From a virus: 57,294 nucleotides of DNA. The translations under genes were made by a program, and so were the position numbers. This document shows, in pieces, positions 28,178 through 36,411 of the stretch. Under the pieces are notes generated by a model that saw nothing but the letters and a program-made list of their open reading frames with translations, was not told where the DNA came from and made no database searches. The first letter of the stretch is position 1. Each line of letters opens with the position of its first letter. The stretch is taken from positions 1-57,294 of IMG/VR virus record IMGVR_UViG_3300025108_000056. One strand, 5' to 3'.

Positions 28178-29607
28178 GAGTTACCACCTTTCGGTTGCTT
28201 GACATCTTTGTTTAGCCTAATAAATATCCTCGCCCCTTCACGAGTATCTTTGAATATTTCTTTGCCATATAATTTGAATTTGTCATTGATAGAAGCATGA
28301 CTACTGTAGTTTGCTATCTTACCAAAGTTGTCCATAACCTCTTTCTTCTTAGCCCATCCGTGACCTCTAGTGTCGTCAAAGTCAAACTTGTCTGCTTGAC
28401 CGAATGCACTAATCCAGTAACCTTCCATCTTCTTCTTTTCACTAGCACCGGCACCGATGTTTATTTCAGACTCTAGCCATTGAATCAAGTTACCGTACAA
28501 GTCTAAAAGTATTTCTTTAGCCATGTCAATGTGGTCGCCTCTGACTACCCATGTTCCTTCAATCATCGCCATATGATGTGCTAGTACATTGGTGTAGTTC
28601 TGTAGACCCATGATAAAGGAAGAACATATACCCTGTTTATCGGGACTCATTACTTCTACTGCGCTGTAATAATCATCAATGGCTGACATAAGTGCTGGTA
28701 CATAGGCTTCGTCTGGTTGGAACATTAAATGTTTCAAGTTACCCACTACTACATCTTGGTCTTCCTCTGACATCTCATCCCACTCTAGTGGTGCAATATC
28801 AGATAGTTCCAGTACTCTTCTTTTCAGTTTACGCTTCATGTCCTCAAAGAAAGTTACGACCTCTTCAAAAGATACAGTGTATGTCGGTATGTTGTAAACA
28901 GCCTCCGCTAGTAATTGATTAATGTCTTTCTTCATTTCAAGAGTCCAGTGTCTCCAGTATGTCAATACACGCTGAAAAATACCTTTGTCAAGTACATGCT
29001 CCTTGATACCTTTCGGAGGGTATGTAGTAATCCATAGAGATACCTCAGATTTGACACTGAATGTGTCTCTTGCCATGTGCTTAGTAAGTATGTTACGACC
29101 AGTACCTGCTGAATTTAGCGCCGATTGCAGGAATAGAGTGGTATTTTCATTGTGTTGACCGGACTTCAAGATTACGCTACCCTCGTCAAAGTTAAGTCCT
29201 TTTCTACCAGCCAATATACCCGGCCTTTCTACAAGCGGAGCATCTCTTACTGGACCGTCAAATTCAGGGTCAGGGATTAGTGTACCAACTAAAGCAGCAT
29301 CGTTACCAGAGTTGTAATCTTCGCTTTTCATCCCAGATTCTTTTAGCACTCTTTCTATGATTTGGTATGCTGCTGACTTACCTGTCCTAGTATCTTGAAT
29401 CCAGAATATACTAACTCTTGGGTCAAGGTTACTACCACCGACAGGTATTCTGACATAAGGTACTGCTGCTTGGCCCAGTATGAAAAAGAAAGATATTAAC
29501 CCCGGTATCTCATTATTCTTGCTCACTTGGTTAAAATGCTCAAGATACCCTTTCAGTATAGGGTATTGTTTCACGCAATCATATTTATCTGCTCTGTGTT
29601 CCATCAT
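28174..29607 (-). CDS. putative AAA+ replicative helicase (MCM/DUF3987-like)
   Basis: 477 residues; ATG 29607 is followed at once by a second ATG, and the start lies within the ERCC4 gene's 3' end. IFWIQDTRTGKSAAYQ (about 68-83) is a P-loop lacking the first Gly. KGLNFDEGSVI (about 137-147) fits Walker B with Asp-Glu. SLWITTYPP fits a sensor strand, and KGIFQRVLTYWRHW (Arg near 213) fits an arginine-finger segment. This order matches MCM-like and DUF3987-type phage helicases, which unwind DNA at the fork as hexamers. The position among primase, polymerase and clamp genes supports a replicative role. A DNA-repair ATPase is the alternative. Confidence 0.5.
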   Translation of the reverse strand: MMEHRADKYDCVKQYPILKGYLEHFNQVSKNNEIPGLISFFFILGQAAVPYVRIPVGGSNLDPRVSIFWIQDTRTGKSAAYQIIERVLKESGMKSEDYNSGNDAALVGTLIPDPEFDGPVRDAPLVERPGILAGRKGLNFDEGSVILKSGQHNENTTLFLQSALNSAGTGRNILTKHMARDTFSVKSEVSLWITTYPPKGIKEHVLDKGIFQRVLTYWRHWTLEMKKDINQLLAEAVYNIPTYTVSFEEVVTFFEDMKRKLKRRVLELSDIAPLEWDEMSEEDQDVVVGNLKHLMFQPDEAYVPALMSAIDDYYSAVEVMSPDKQGICSSFIMGLQNYTNVLAHHMAMIEGTWVVRGDHIDMAKEILLDLYGNLIQWLESEINIGAGASEKKKMEGYWISAFGQADKFDFDDTRGHGWAKKKEVMDNFGKIANYSSHASINDKFKLYGKEIFKDTREGARIFIRLNKDVKQPKGGNS

Positions 29608-30319
29608 TTCCTTTCCCTCTCTTGTTGTATGTTTTCTGAATCCTAATCGGTTCTTCGGATGTCAGTACATTTAGCAATCTTTGTCGCAGAGTTGTTCCTA
29701 ACCCTCTCACTTGTTTAAGTGATTCGGGAAACAACATCTCTTCAATAGACCCGCATTTTTCAAGTAATTTATCCACTAAATCTGGACCAAAGCCCGGTAT
29801 CGTAACAAGCATATCTGCTCGTACATCATTAGTGCTCACTCTCGTTATTGCTTTTGCACCATGCTTACTAGCAGGTTTGTTCATTTTAGCATGTAACTTG
29901 GCTATGAAAATACCTGCCTCGGTGTAATCCTTTGCTCGATAAATATGACAATCGAAATCTGCTGTAAGTCTGGCAAATATCCCTAGCATCATGTCTAAGA
30001 CTTTTGGATAACTGGTAGGTCTACCTTGGTTTTTACACATTGCTACATACTTAGCAATGTCACCGTGTACAAGTAGAACAACTCTGTCGCAGTTAGCGTC
30101 TAAGTTTTCTATTTGTCTCTGTAGATGACCCTTAAATGTAGATTGAATCAAATCGGATATACTTTTGCACTCTATATGAGCATTACCTGCTTTGTAATCA
30201 CCCATGCCCTGCAAATGCTCTTTCTTTACTGAGAAGCCTTCTCTTTCGGCGGCACGAATAACAGCATCATGAAGAGGTCCTCTTTCATTAGTGTCGATTA
30301 TTAGAGGAGATTTACTCAT
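29585..30319 (-). CDS. ERCC4 (XPF/Mus81-type) endonuclease with helix-hairpin-helix domain
   Basis: 244 residues from ATG 30319, chosen for GTAGGAGGA about 7 bases upstream; the longer frame from 30343 has no such site. The nuclease core starts with LIIDTNERGPL, then GDYKAGNAHIECKSISDLIQS (about 37-57), the counterpart of the GDY...ERKxxxD motif with Glu-Cys-Lys in place of Glu-Arg-Lys. Tandem helix-hairpin-helix motifs follow (LVTIPGFGPDLVDKLLEKCGSIEEM, then LKQVRGLGTTLRQRLLNVL). Such enzymes cut branched or flap DNA near junctions. The protein likely resolves replication or recombination intermediates. It overlaps its zinc-ribbon neighbour by 8 bases and the helicase by 23. Confidence 0.8.
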   Translation of the reverse strand: MSKSPLIIDTNERGPLHDAVIRAAEREGFSVKKEHLQGMGDYKAGNAHIECKSISDLIQSTFKGHLQRQIENLDANCDRVVLLVHGDIAKYVAMCKNQGRPTSYPKVLDMMLGIFARLTADFDCHIYRAKDYTEAGIFIAKLHAKMNKPASKHGAKAITRVSTNDVRADMLVTIPGFGPDLVDKLLEKCGSIEEMLFPESLKQVRGLGTTLRQRLLNVLTSEEPIRIQKTYNKRGKGNDGTQSR

Positions 30320-30551
30320 AGCCTTTCCTCCTACATAATGCACATTTGTCTATGTTCCTATCAAACCGAACACCATTACACAGCCGACCACTTTTGATAA
30401 TCCGTGTGCATAGCAGATTTCTTGGAACTAGTTTTTTGTACCTACAGACTTGGCAGATAATAACTGGGTCTTCGATAGATTCGTATCTATCTCTCATACT
30501 TTTGGTGGCTCTGACACGCTTTTCACAAATCTCACAATAGTGCAATGTCAT
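30312..30551 (-). CDS. multi-cysteine zinc-finger protein
   Basis: 79 residues from ATG 30551, overlapping the primase stop by one base; GAGGAGGA in the end of the primase gene is the ribosome-binding site. Cysteine pairs CEIC, CQVC, C...C (LLCTRIIKSGRLC) and CALC suggest two zinc sites. It is basic (KRVRATKSMRDR, CRYKKLVPR, CRRKGYE), as expected for DNA or RNA binding. It lies between primase and ERCC4 nuclease and could be an accessory factor of either. No precise family. Confidence 0.65.
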   Translation of the reverse strand: MTLHYCEICEKRVRATKSMRDRYESIEDPVIICQVCRYKKLVPRNLLCTRIIKSGRLCNGVRFDRNIDKCALCRRKGYE

Positions 30552-31654
30552 CACTCTTCCTCCTCAATAGCACCAGTTTTGTCCCAATATCTACATTTAC
30601 CTAAACACATACCCTTCTTGTAGAGCATAGAGCAGGTCTGAGGATATTCTGTCCCGACAATCGTACTAACTTGGTATCTGGTTGTCCTTTCGTCGAAGTC
30701 TGCCCATTCTAATGTCCTAATGTAATCTATGATAGTTTCTGTGTTTTTCTCGACTTTCTCTTTACTTACTCTTTCAACTGGTATGAAATTTCTCAGCCGT
30801 TTAGCCAGATACTTGACTAACTGTACCCTAGCATCATGGCTAGGGTTACTCCCTTGTCGACATGCTGCTGAGTTTAAGCATGGTAGTATTATGACACCAT
30901 CCATTGATACTGTTGGTAAATCAATTGGCTTCGATTTGGGGTTGAAAACATTGGCTCTTTTGTGCGATTCTTTGATAACTAAATCAAGCCCTTTTTCGCC
31001 ATAACTAATCACTCCGTTTTTAGGATTAAGTGCCTTGACCATAATGTGGTCTAGTCCTCTTTCTAAATCGTTAGTGGTTAATGGTATCGACCACGAACCT
31101 CTTTTGGAATTGTACGAGTTAGGTATCCTAATCATCCCGCTGGTATCGAAAGGAACAGCAGGGTCAGAGCAAAATAAGTTCATATCTTTTATCCAGTCAT
31201 TGACAACCTGCATACCTGCATCTTTGATAGCAGACAAGTGGTTACCGTTACTCGGCATGTAAGGCTTATCTAACCCCACCCATACATGAAATCCTCCCCC
31301 GCTATACCATACAGCGTGAGATATATTTTCTTTGAGTAAATAATAATGCAAAGTCTTAGTCTGTTCCATTGCTTTCTCTGGGTCAACATCAGGTCTACTC
31401 CTTTGTCGAAAGTCTTTAGGGTCGAAGTCCATAACGAAGTGCCTTACTATAGGGGTGAGTAAATCTACCCTGTTGTTATGAGGTTGCTTCGTGGCACGAT
31501 AACCGTAAACCGTCATATAAGCATTAGACACGCCGTTTTTTCCAGCCCAATATCTCTCTAGGTCGCCGCTACTTCTGACGATTTTGCGGAAGCCCCTACC
31601 ATTCTCATTTCCAAGTTCCATTACCTCTCTTGGAAAATCAAATGTTATTTTCAA
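30551..31654 (-). CDS. archaeo-eukaryotic primase with PriL-like Fe-S domain
   Basis: 367 residues. The catalytic AEP domain has VMDFDPKDF (about 73-81, the DxD metal site), YSGGGFHVWVG (about 114-124, the SxH nucleotide site) and VPFDTSGMIRIPNSYNSKRG (about 168-187, third acidic residue and basic loop). The C-terminal part has LPCLNSAACRQG (about 255-266) and TCSMLYKKGMCLGKCRYW (about 338-355), matching the four-cysteine Fe-S region of archaeal primase large subunits. Catalytic and PriL-like parts are therefore in one chain. It would make primers for PolB. The acidic end (IEEEE) carries the next gene's ribosome-binding site. Confidence 0.8.
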   Translation of the reverse strand: MKITFDFPREVMELGNENGRGFRKIVRSSGDLERYWAGKNGVSNAYMTVYGYRATKQPHNNRVDLLTPIVRHFVMDFDPKDFRQRSRPDVDPEKAMEQTKTLHYYLLKENISHAVWYSGGGFHVWVGLDKPYMPSNGNHLSAIKDAGMQVVNDWIKDMNLFCSDPAVPFDTSGMIRIPNSYNSKRGSWSIPLTTNDLERGLDHIMVKALNPKNGVISYGEKGLDLVIKESHKRANVFNPKSKPIDLPTVSMDGVIILPCLNSAACRQGSNPSHDARVQLVKYLAKRLRNFIPVERVSKEKVEKNTETIIDYIRTLEWADFDERTTRYQVSTIVGTEYPQTCSMLYKKGMCLGKCRYWDKTGAIEEEE

Positions 31655-31658
31655 GGCT

Positions 31659-31916
31659 TCACTTCCTGCTTTCTATGATTTTGTCTATGGTGCTAATTAG
31701 TTCGCCTGTATCTTGTAAAAGATAGTTGTTCAGAGTGATGTACATAGGTCCCTTCGGCCCTTGTACATTCTCGTCAAACTCGTATAGCGATGTTTGAATA
31801 GCGATACTATAGTCGTTACCTTTACCTAAATGAGAAAAGTTAACTTCTACATTTCTGTCTACAACCATAGTCATCATTTTTTCTATCAAACGGCTTACCA
31901 TCCTTTTATCCATCAT
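31659..31916 (-). CDS. hypothetical protein between Cas4-like nuclease and primase
   Basis: 85 residues, unrecognised. ATG 31916 overlaps the previous stop in an ATGA junction, preceded by GAGGAGGA. Basic, Met-rich N-terminal helix (MMDKRMVSRLIEKMMTMVV), then strands (VEVNFSHLGKGNDYSIAIQTSLYEF) and a C-terminal helix (LISTIDKIIESRK). A small alpha/beta protein without cysteines. Co-translation with replication genes suggests an accessory role, not otherwise supported. Confidence 0.55.
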   Translation of the reverse strand: MMDKRMVSRLIEKMMTMVVDRNVEVNFSHLGKGNDYSIAIQTSLYEFDENVQGPKGPMYITLNNYLLQDTGELISTIDKIIESRK

Positions 31917-32908
31917 TCTTCCTCCTGATAATTATCCAAATATTCTTGTGGATTGTCACTTCCTTCCCATGCCGGGCAGATTTCTTTAAAACTACACCAA
32001 GCACATTTACCCGCACTAGAACTAGTAGGGAAATCACCAGTCAGATAAGCCGTAATCAAACCTACTTTTAGTTTGTCAATTTGCTTAGTATATGTAGTAT
32101 CCATACTCTCGGTAATCCTTTCATAAAATATTTTGTTGATGCTTCTTTGCTCATAGCCGTATCTGTTGAGGGAATCTAGCCCTTCTACTGTACCCGATGG
32201 GTAAACCCAACCCCAGTGCGTCACATCTTGTAAAGGATGGTCTGCCAACTTTAGCAACTTCTTGTAAAAGGCCATTTCTCTTCTCATAGACTTTACTTTG
32301 AAATCTGAGTCTTTCCACTCATCGTTTCTTTTAGTTTGAACCCACTTGCCTGTTTTCAATTCCATGATGGCTACGCCGCCTTCTTCTTCGCTGAAACCAC
32401 GGTCAATGCTGCCCGCATAGTGAATCGGTATAGTGTGTACTTCGCCATTGAATTCAATCTCTTCTTCGATATAAGCGTGTATCTCAGATTCATTGATAAT
32501 AGGTAAATAGTCATCTACTCCTACATGCTTCAATCTCTGTAAGTCCCAGTGTATTCTGGTATCAATCGACGGTTGTTCACCCAATTGATATTCTTTGTCA
32601 GGTAAAATGGATTTAGCCAGTTCAAGTGCTTCTTTCATCTTGTCTCTTTGTACAAGAGTATGTAATTCACCTACTATTGGCATGACATTGTCATAATAAA
32701 ACTCTATAGCGTCGTGTACATTTGTACCCTTTGTCATAGCGTCTGTCGATGGCTCTGGTAAACGATGAATACGCTTGTATTCATACTGTTTAGGGCAGAA
32801 ATCGAAGTCACTGGTGAGACTAGTCTTCGTGATACGAAGCATCTTTTCATGGCCCGGCTCCCACTGATAGGTAGATTTAGCGTAGGCACTCCAGTCTCTA
32901 TCGCTCAT
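31913..32908 (-). CDS. Cas4-like PD-(D/E)XK nuclease with four-cysteine cluster
   Basis: 331 residues from ATG 32908, which follows GAGGAGGAAACGGA and overlaps the previous stop (ATGA). RecB/Cas4 motifs: Cys near 37 (DFCPKQYEYKRI), GTNVHDAIE (His near 66), HYAGSIDRG (Asp near 167), IMELKTGKW (Glu-x-Lys near 181), QxxxY-like helix (REMAFYKKLL) and a C-terminal trio CAWCSFKEICPAW (about 299-311). One N-terminal plus three C-terminal cysteines is the Fe-S arrangement of Cas4 and AddB-type nucleases, which trim 5' or 3' ends. No Cas1, Cas2 or CRISPR array is present, so a replication or recombination role is more likely than adaptation. Confidence 0.8.
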   Translation of the reverse strand: MSDRDWSAYAKSTYQWEPGHEKMLRITKTSLTSDFDFCPKQYEYKRIHRLPEPSTDAMTKGTNVHDAIEFYYDNVMPIVGELHTLVQRDKMKEALELAKSILPDKEYQLGEQPSIDTRIHWDLQRLKHVGVDDYLPIINESEIHAYIEEEIEFNGEVHTIPIHYAGSIDRGFSEEEGGVAIMELKTGKWVQTKRNDEWKDSDFKVKSMRREMAFYKKLLKLADHPLQDVTHWGWVYPSGTVEGLDSLNRYGYEQRSINKIFYERITESMDTTYTKQIDKLKVGLITAYLTGDFPTSSSAGKCAWCSFKEICPAWEGSDNPQEYLDNYQEEE

Positions 32909-33090
32909 TCCGTTTCCTCCTCGATTAATTTCTGTAGGTAGACAGCCAAATCCATCGCTTCCTCTTGGGCGTGGATAAGCCATTCTAGCCTAGACAAAGG
33001 TGCAGTTTCCATAGTAACTCCATACTTACTTTTACCTACTTCTGCTCTTTGCTGTATCTTTTTACATACTTCGTCTTCTATTCTACTCAT
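32905..33090 (-). CDS. small phage-type protein, possibly MazG-like
   Basis: 61 residues from ATG 33090, chosen for GGTGATAAAATG; the longer frame from 33126 lacks a site. The sequence KIQQRAEVGKSKYGV...LSRLEWLIHAQEEAMDLAVYLQKLI matches a short helical family common in tailed phages in which the EExxD and YL pattern resembles half of a MazG-type nucleotide pyrophosphohydrolase. The protein is too short to be a complete MazG domain unless it oligomerises. It lies between PolB and the Cas4-like gene. Function remains inferred. Confidence 0.5.
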   Translation of the reverse strand: MSRIEDEVCKKIQQRAEVGKSKYGVTMETAPLSRLEWLIHAQEEAMDLAVYLQKLIEEETE

Positions 33091-33094
33091 TTTA

Positions 33095-35446
33095 TCACCA
33101 ATATTGTTTAGGCATCGCTGCCCCACTTGCTCTTTCTAAGTCCCAATCAAGGGCTTTGAATATAGGCTTTATCTTATCTTTGACTATTTTATCAACCATG
33201 AGGTCGTAATCTATAACAAAGCCATCTAGTTCACTTATGTCTTCGTAGGCTACTACAGGGGTATAAGGTAATCCGTCTTTGGACTTGGATACATAAACCC
33301 AGTTTACACTGTCTCCGTGACCAAAATGATTTCTTTGAGCAATGTGTTCATTGTAGTAACGAGCCGCCTTGACAGCACCACCGGCAGTATCCTTATACTC
33401 TGGCAACCTCTTTTGTAATCGAGTTGTAGTGGATATGTCTTTGATGCTGACATCACCCTTCATTATTTTCTTAGCGATAGGTCTGACCATACCGATTACG
33501 GTTTCTTCGTTAGCCCCTGTACAGATGGCAGTGAGTATGTCGTTTTCTAAATCCTTAGAAACTGGTGCAAGCGTACTTATTTTACCCCACCTTGCTGATT
33601 TCTTCTTACCTTTATCTTCTGGAGGATAAGAGCATATTCCGTAATATAGATTCTTACCACCTACAATCCAGTAAGGCATATAGGCTTCAAACTCTACAAT
33701 CAAATGACTCGCTTCATGGTCACGCTGTATAGTTTCAGTGAGATGCTTAGCCAAAGCCTTGGCTTCATCAAACGGTACTTCTACAAACGCTGAATCGGTA
33801 TGGCCGTACAATGCTTTGTAACCGGCCTTTTCTGATTCTTCCATCAAAGCCTTGATTGCCCTTCGACCACAGGCTGTGATTGCGCTGGCTATGTCAAAGT
33901 CTGACCAGCCCCAATAAGCACTAGCAGTCATGCCGTAGAAAGAAGCCATTACACGCTTTACTGCTAGTTGTAATGTGTTCCATCCGTTTCGCTCATTTTC
34001 GGTGGCGGATTCTCGCATTTTCTTTTTGTATTCATCACGGAGTTCAAACATCTCCGTTACAATTTTAGGAAGCAAAGCAGGTATATCCTGCCTCCAACAT
34101 GTACCATCTGGTAATTGTCTTACATGGTTTTCTTCTGCCATGTGCTTTGGAACTTGGGTCTCCCAAGATAGATTATGGCTCAGTATAATACTAGGATACA
34201 GACCCTTGTAATCTACACAAGCCACACCCTCATATCTACCGGGCTTGGGAGGTGGAATGAAAGCACCTTCGTACTCTTGCTTCTCTTGCATAGAGCGACT
34301 CGGTGCCTTCCAGTGTGTTCGTCTGTTCAACAGACCTTTGGCGAACCGTGTGACATTATGACACGATTCAAAAGAAACGCCACATAATCTTTGTAGCGAT
34401 AAAAAGAAATTTAGTACATGGTTACCTTCGTCTATCTTTTTGAGCAATAAGGTATCTTGCATACAGTAATCTACATAGTCGTCAAACCTTTCAGTCCAGC
34501 CGGTCATGACATCCATGTCAAATTTACCGCCTAGATTACAAGCCTTTGCTATAGTGTCTAGTTTCAGATTTTTAAGTTGCGGCTGACCACTGTCTTTCCA
34601 GACACGCTCAAAGCCGCTACCACTTCTTACTGGTGCAGCAGTATCAAAGCATAACCTACCTACAATAGGCTGGGCTACATAGTCATAAGCACCGCTTTTC
34701 ATAGGCTTCATGACTCTACCCAAAGGACTCAGTTTTCTGAAACGCTTTAGTCTGTCAATCAAGTGAGGTAGGTCAGCCCACATGATAGCGTGGGCGACGA
34801 ATACATCTGGATTGCATTCATCTAAGTAGTAAAGAAAGGCATCATGCATTTCTTGTTCTGAACCGTAGAGGTATCTCTCGTAGGTAAATTCTTGAACTTC
34901 GCCGTTAACTTCGTACTCTACGATTTTATTCTCTAATTGATAATCGTTATCATGTAAGCCGTTAGGATTGTACTTCTTCCAACAAAAAGCCACATGACGA
35001 TTGTTGTAGTTGTCTATAACCGCCATCACTGTGGTTTCTTTGGTCTTGACATCCCACTCTAAATCAAAGTGCCATACTCTTGGTTTCCATTCGGGCATTT
35101 CTTTGACATTGTCTATCAGATATCTGTCTTGTAGACTGTGGTCTGCTTCCCATGTCTTTCTGAACATGGCGGCCATACTCTTGACATCTGATTGCCTGTA
35201 TGCATATACCTTGACTAAGGGTTCATCGTCTCTAAGACCAACCGCTTTGTCTTCCCAGTCTATACGAGAGCCGGGGAACTGGTCGATGACCGAGTTAGCG
35301 ATTTGCTTAGAAGTATTGGCTGAAATCCAAAAGTAAGGCTCGAAGTCGGTAACAGTTTCTTCAATCAAATTACCCTCAGCGTCACGCCATCTCTTGTAGA
35401 TATGGTCGGGACCTGTGGGGTCTGGCTTGAAGATGTCAATTATCAT
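33095..35446 (-). CDS. family B DNA polymerase
   Basis: 783 residues from ATG 35446, after GAGGAATAGAT; the longer frame to 35494 runs into the upstream gene. The proofreading domain has HFDLEWD (Exo I, about 125), VFVAHAIMWADLPHLI (Exo II, nonstandard) and YCMQDTLLL (Exo III). Polymerase motif A is CVDYKGLYPSII (about 406-417), motif B is LAVKRVMASFYGMTAS (about 490-505) and motif C is LYGHTDSAFVEV (about 543-554). Motif C has His where most have Asp (YGDTDS); the second Asp, which binds metal, is kept. It is the viral replicase, and lies in one unit with clamp, clamp loader and primase. Confidence 0.9.
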   Translation of the reverse strand: MIIDIFKPDPTGPDHIYKRWRDAEGNLIEETVTDFEPYFWISANTSKQIANSVIDQFPGSRIDWEDKAVGLRDDEPLVKVYAYRQSDVKSMAAMFRKTWEADHSLQDRYLIDNVKEMPEWKPRVWHFDLEWDVKTKETTVMAVIDNYNNRHVAFCWKKYNPNGLHDNDYQLENKIVEYEVNGEVQEFTYERYLYGSEQEMHDAFLYYLDECNPDVFVAHAIMWADLPHLIDRLKRFRKLSPLGRVMKPMKSGAYDYVAQPIVGRLCFDTAAPVRSGSGFERVWKDSGQPQLKNLKLDTIAKACNLGGKFDMDVMTGWTERFDDYVDYCMQDTLLLKKIDEGNHVLNFFLSLQRLCGVSFESCHNVTRFAKGLLNRRTHWKAPSRSMQEKQEYEGAFIPPPKPGRYEGVACVDYKGLYPSIILSHNLSWETQVPKHMAEENHVRQLPDGTCWRQDIPALLPKIVTEMFELRDEYKKKMRESATENERNGWNTLQLAVKRVMASFYGMTASAYWGWSDFDIASAITACGRRAIKALMEESEKAGYKALYGHTDSAFVEVPFDEAKALAKHLTETIQRDHEASHLIVEFEAYMPYWIVGGKNLYYGICSYPPEDKGKKKSARWGKISTLAPVSKDLENDILTAICTGANEETVIGMVRPIAKKIMKGDVSIKDISTTTRLQKRLPEYKDTAGGAVKAARYYNEHIAQRNHFGHGDSVNWVYVSKSKDGLPYTPVVAYEDISELDGFVIDYDLMVDKIVKDKIKPIFKALDWDLERASGAAMPKQYW

Positions 35447-35448
35447 AT

Positions 35449-35637
35449 CTATTCCTCTTCGTGTATCTGTACATAAGTTACATCGGCACCGCAAGATGAA
35501 CAGTGTAGTGTAGCCACTATACCGTCACCCTCGTAGCCGTAGTCTTCTGGGTCAAAGTCTGCGCCCCAAATGAGTCTGCCGCCGCATAGCCAACAGACAT
35601 CTCGCCTTTGGTTGTTGACATGTATGTAGTTAGTCAT
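35449..35637 (-). CDS. zinc-ribbon protein upstream of PolB
   Basis: 62 residues with CWLCGGRLIW near residue 15 and LHCSSCGADVTYVQI near 45, a classical treble-clef or ribbon with two CxxC knuckles. The last codons (HEEE) encode GAGGAA, the ribosome-binding site of PolB, whose ATG begins 2 bases after the stop. It begins 2 bases after the clamp gene. A polymerase accessory role is suggested only by this coupling. Confidence 0.65.
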   Translation of the reverse strand: MTNYIHVNNQRRDVCWLCGGRLIWGADFDPEDYGYEGDGIVATLHCSSCGADVTYVQIHEEE

Positions 35638-35639
35638 AT

Positions 35640-36410
35640 TCAGTCCTCCTCGTATTCTTGGTCGATGACTATCATGATGAAATCTGTGCTGGGTTGCACT
35701 ACAATTAGTACGCTTTCGTTGGCAGTGTGAATCTCTACATCACCGTTAGGTATGTTAGATAACAAGTCGGGTAGCCACTTATCAAAAGCCGACCTTGCTG
35801 ATGTAGCAGGTGCTTCGAGTTGCGTTAAGGTCGCTCTAACGAACATCTTACCCGTTGCTGATTTACCACCTCTTACGATAAACTCTGAGCCGTCTGAATC
35901 GAACTCGGTTTTACAAGAATACTTGTCACCTAAGACTTTCTTGAAGCCAGTTGCCGGTTTCAATTCAAGTGAGTTGAGCGTAGCATGATGCGTCAACGGA
36001 CTGTTAAACCACATACGCCACATACTCTGCTTGGATTGCTCGATAGCCTTCTGCATAATGCCAACTCTCTTCTGCGACTCTATATGTGAAGAGGTCGGTA
36101 ATTGTAAACTACTTTTACCGCACCTTACATGAAGCGTACCTGTCTTGCCTTCTTGGTTGATTTCTAAGTCCTTTGACTTTACATTACTAAGAAAAGATTT
36201 CAACTTAGGGATATCAGTGATGTATACTTTACCACCCTTTTCCACTCCGCAGTCTATCTTTCTATAGATATAATGTGTAGATTTTCCCACCGCCGCAGAG
36301 ATACTTCCGACATTAGCGTCAATAGCAATGTCTGCCAAATCTTTACCGAAACTCCCGATAAAGTGGTTGAAGTTATCTTTGTCGATTGTGAAACTAACCA
36401 AGTCAATCAC
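35640..36410 (-). CDS. PCNA-like sliding clamp
   Basis: 256 residues, close to the usual 245-260 of PCNA. Two similar halves are visible: an N-terminal half (FTIDKDNFNHFIGSFGKDLADIAIDANVGSISAAVGKSTHYIYRKI) and a C-terminal half rich in strands (GSEFIVRGGKSATGKMFVRATL...NGDVEIHTANESVLIVVQPSTDFIMIVIDQEYEED). The ends of clamps commonly read like the last segment. The protein would encircle DNA as a trimer and tether PolB. It is divergent, with no textbook interdomain loop recognisable by eye. The call leans on size, strand pattern and location between RecA-like ATPase, RFC and polymerase. Confidence 0.55.
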   Translation of the reverse strand: MIDLVSFTIDKDNFNHFIGSFGKDLADIAIDANVGSISAAVGKSTHYIYRKIDCGVEKGGKVYITDIPKLKSFLSNVKSKDLEINQEGKTGTLHVRCGKSSLQLPTSSHIESQKRVGIMQKAIEQSKQSMWRMWFNSPLTHHATLNSLELKPATGFKKVLGDKYSCKTEFDSDGSEFIVRGGKSATGKMFVRATLTQLEAPATSARSAFDKWLPDLLSNIPNGDVEIHTANESVLIVVQPSTDFIMIVIDQEYEED

Positions 36411-36411
36411 C

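Noticed and set aside
31913-32908. Cas4-like nuclease as part of a CRISPR system
   Set aside because: No Cas1, Cas2 or repeat-spacer array is present, and all neighbours are replication genes.
35447-35494. Longer start of PolB with MRCRCNLCTDTRR
   Set aside because: It overlaps the zinc-ribbon gene; ATG 35446 has GAGGAA upstream and begins the polymerase sequence proper.
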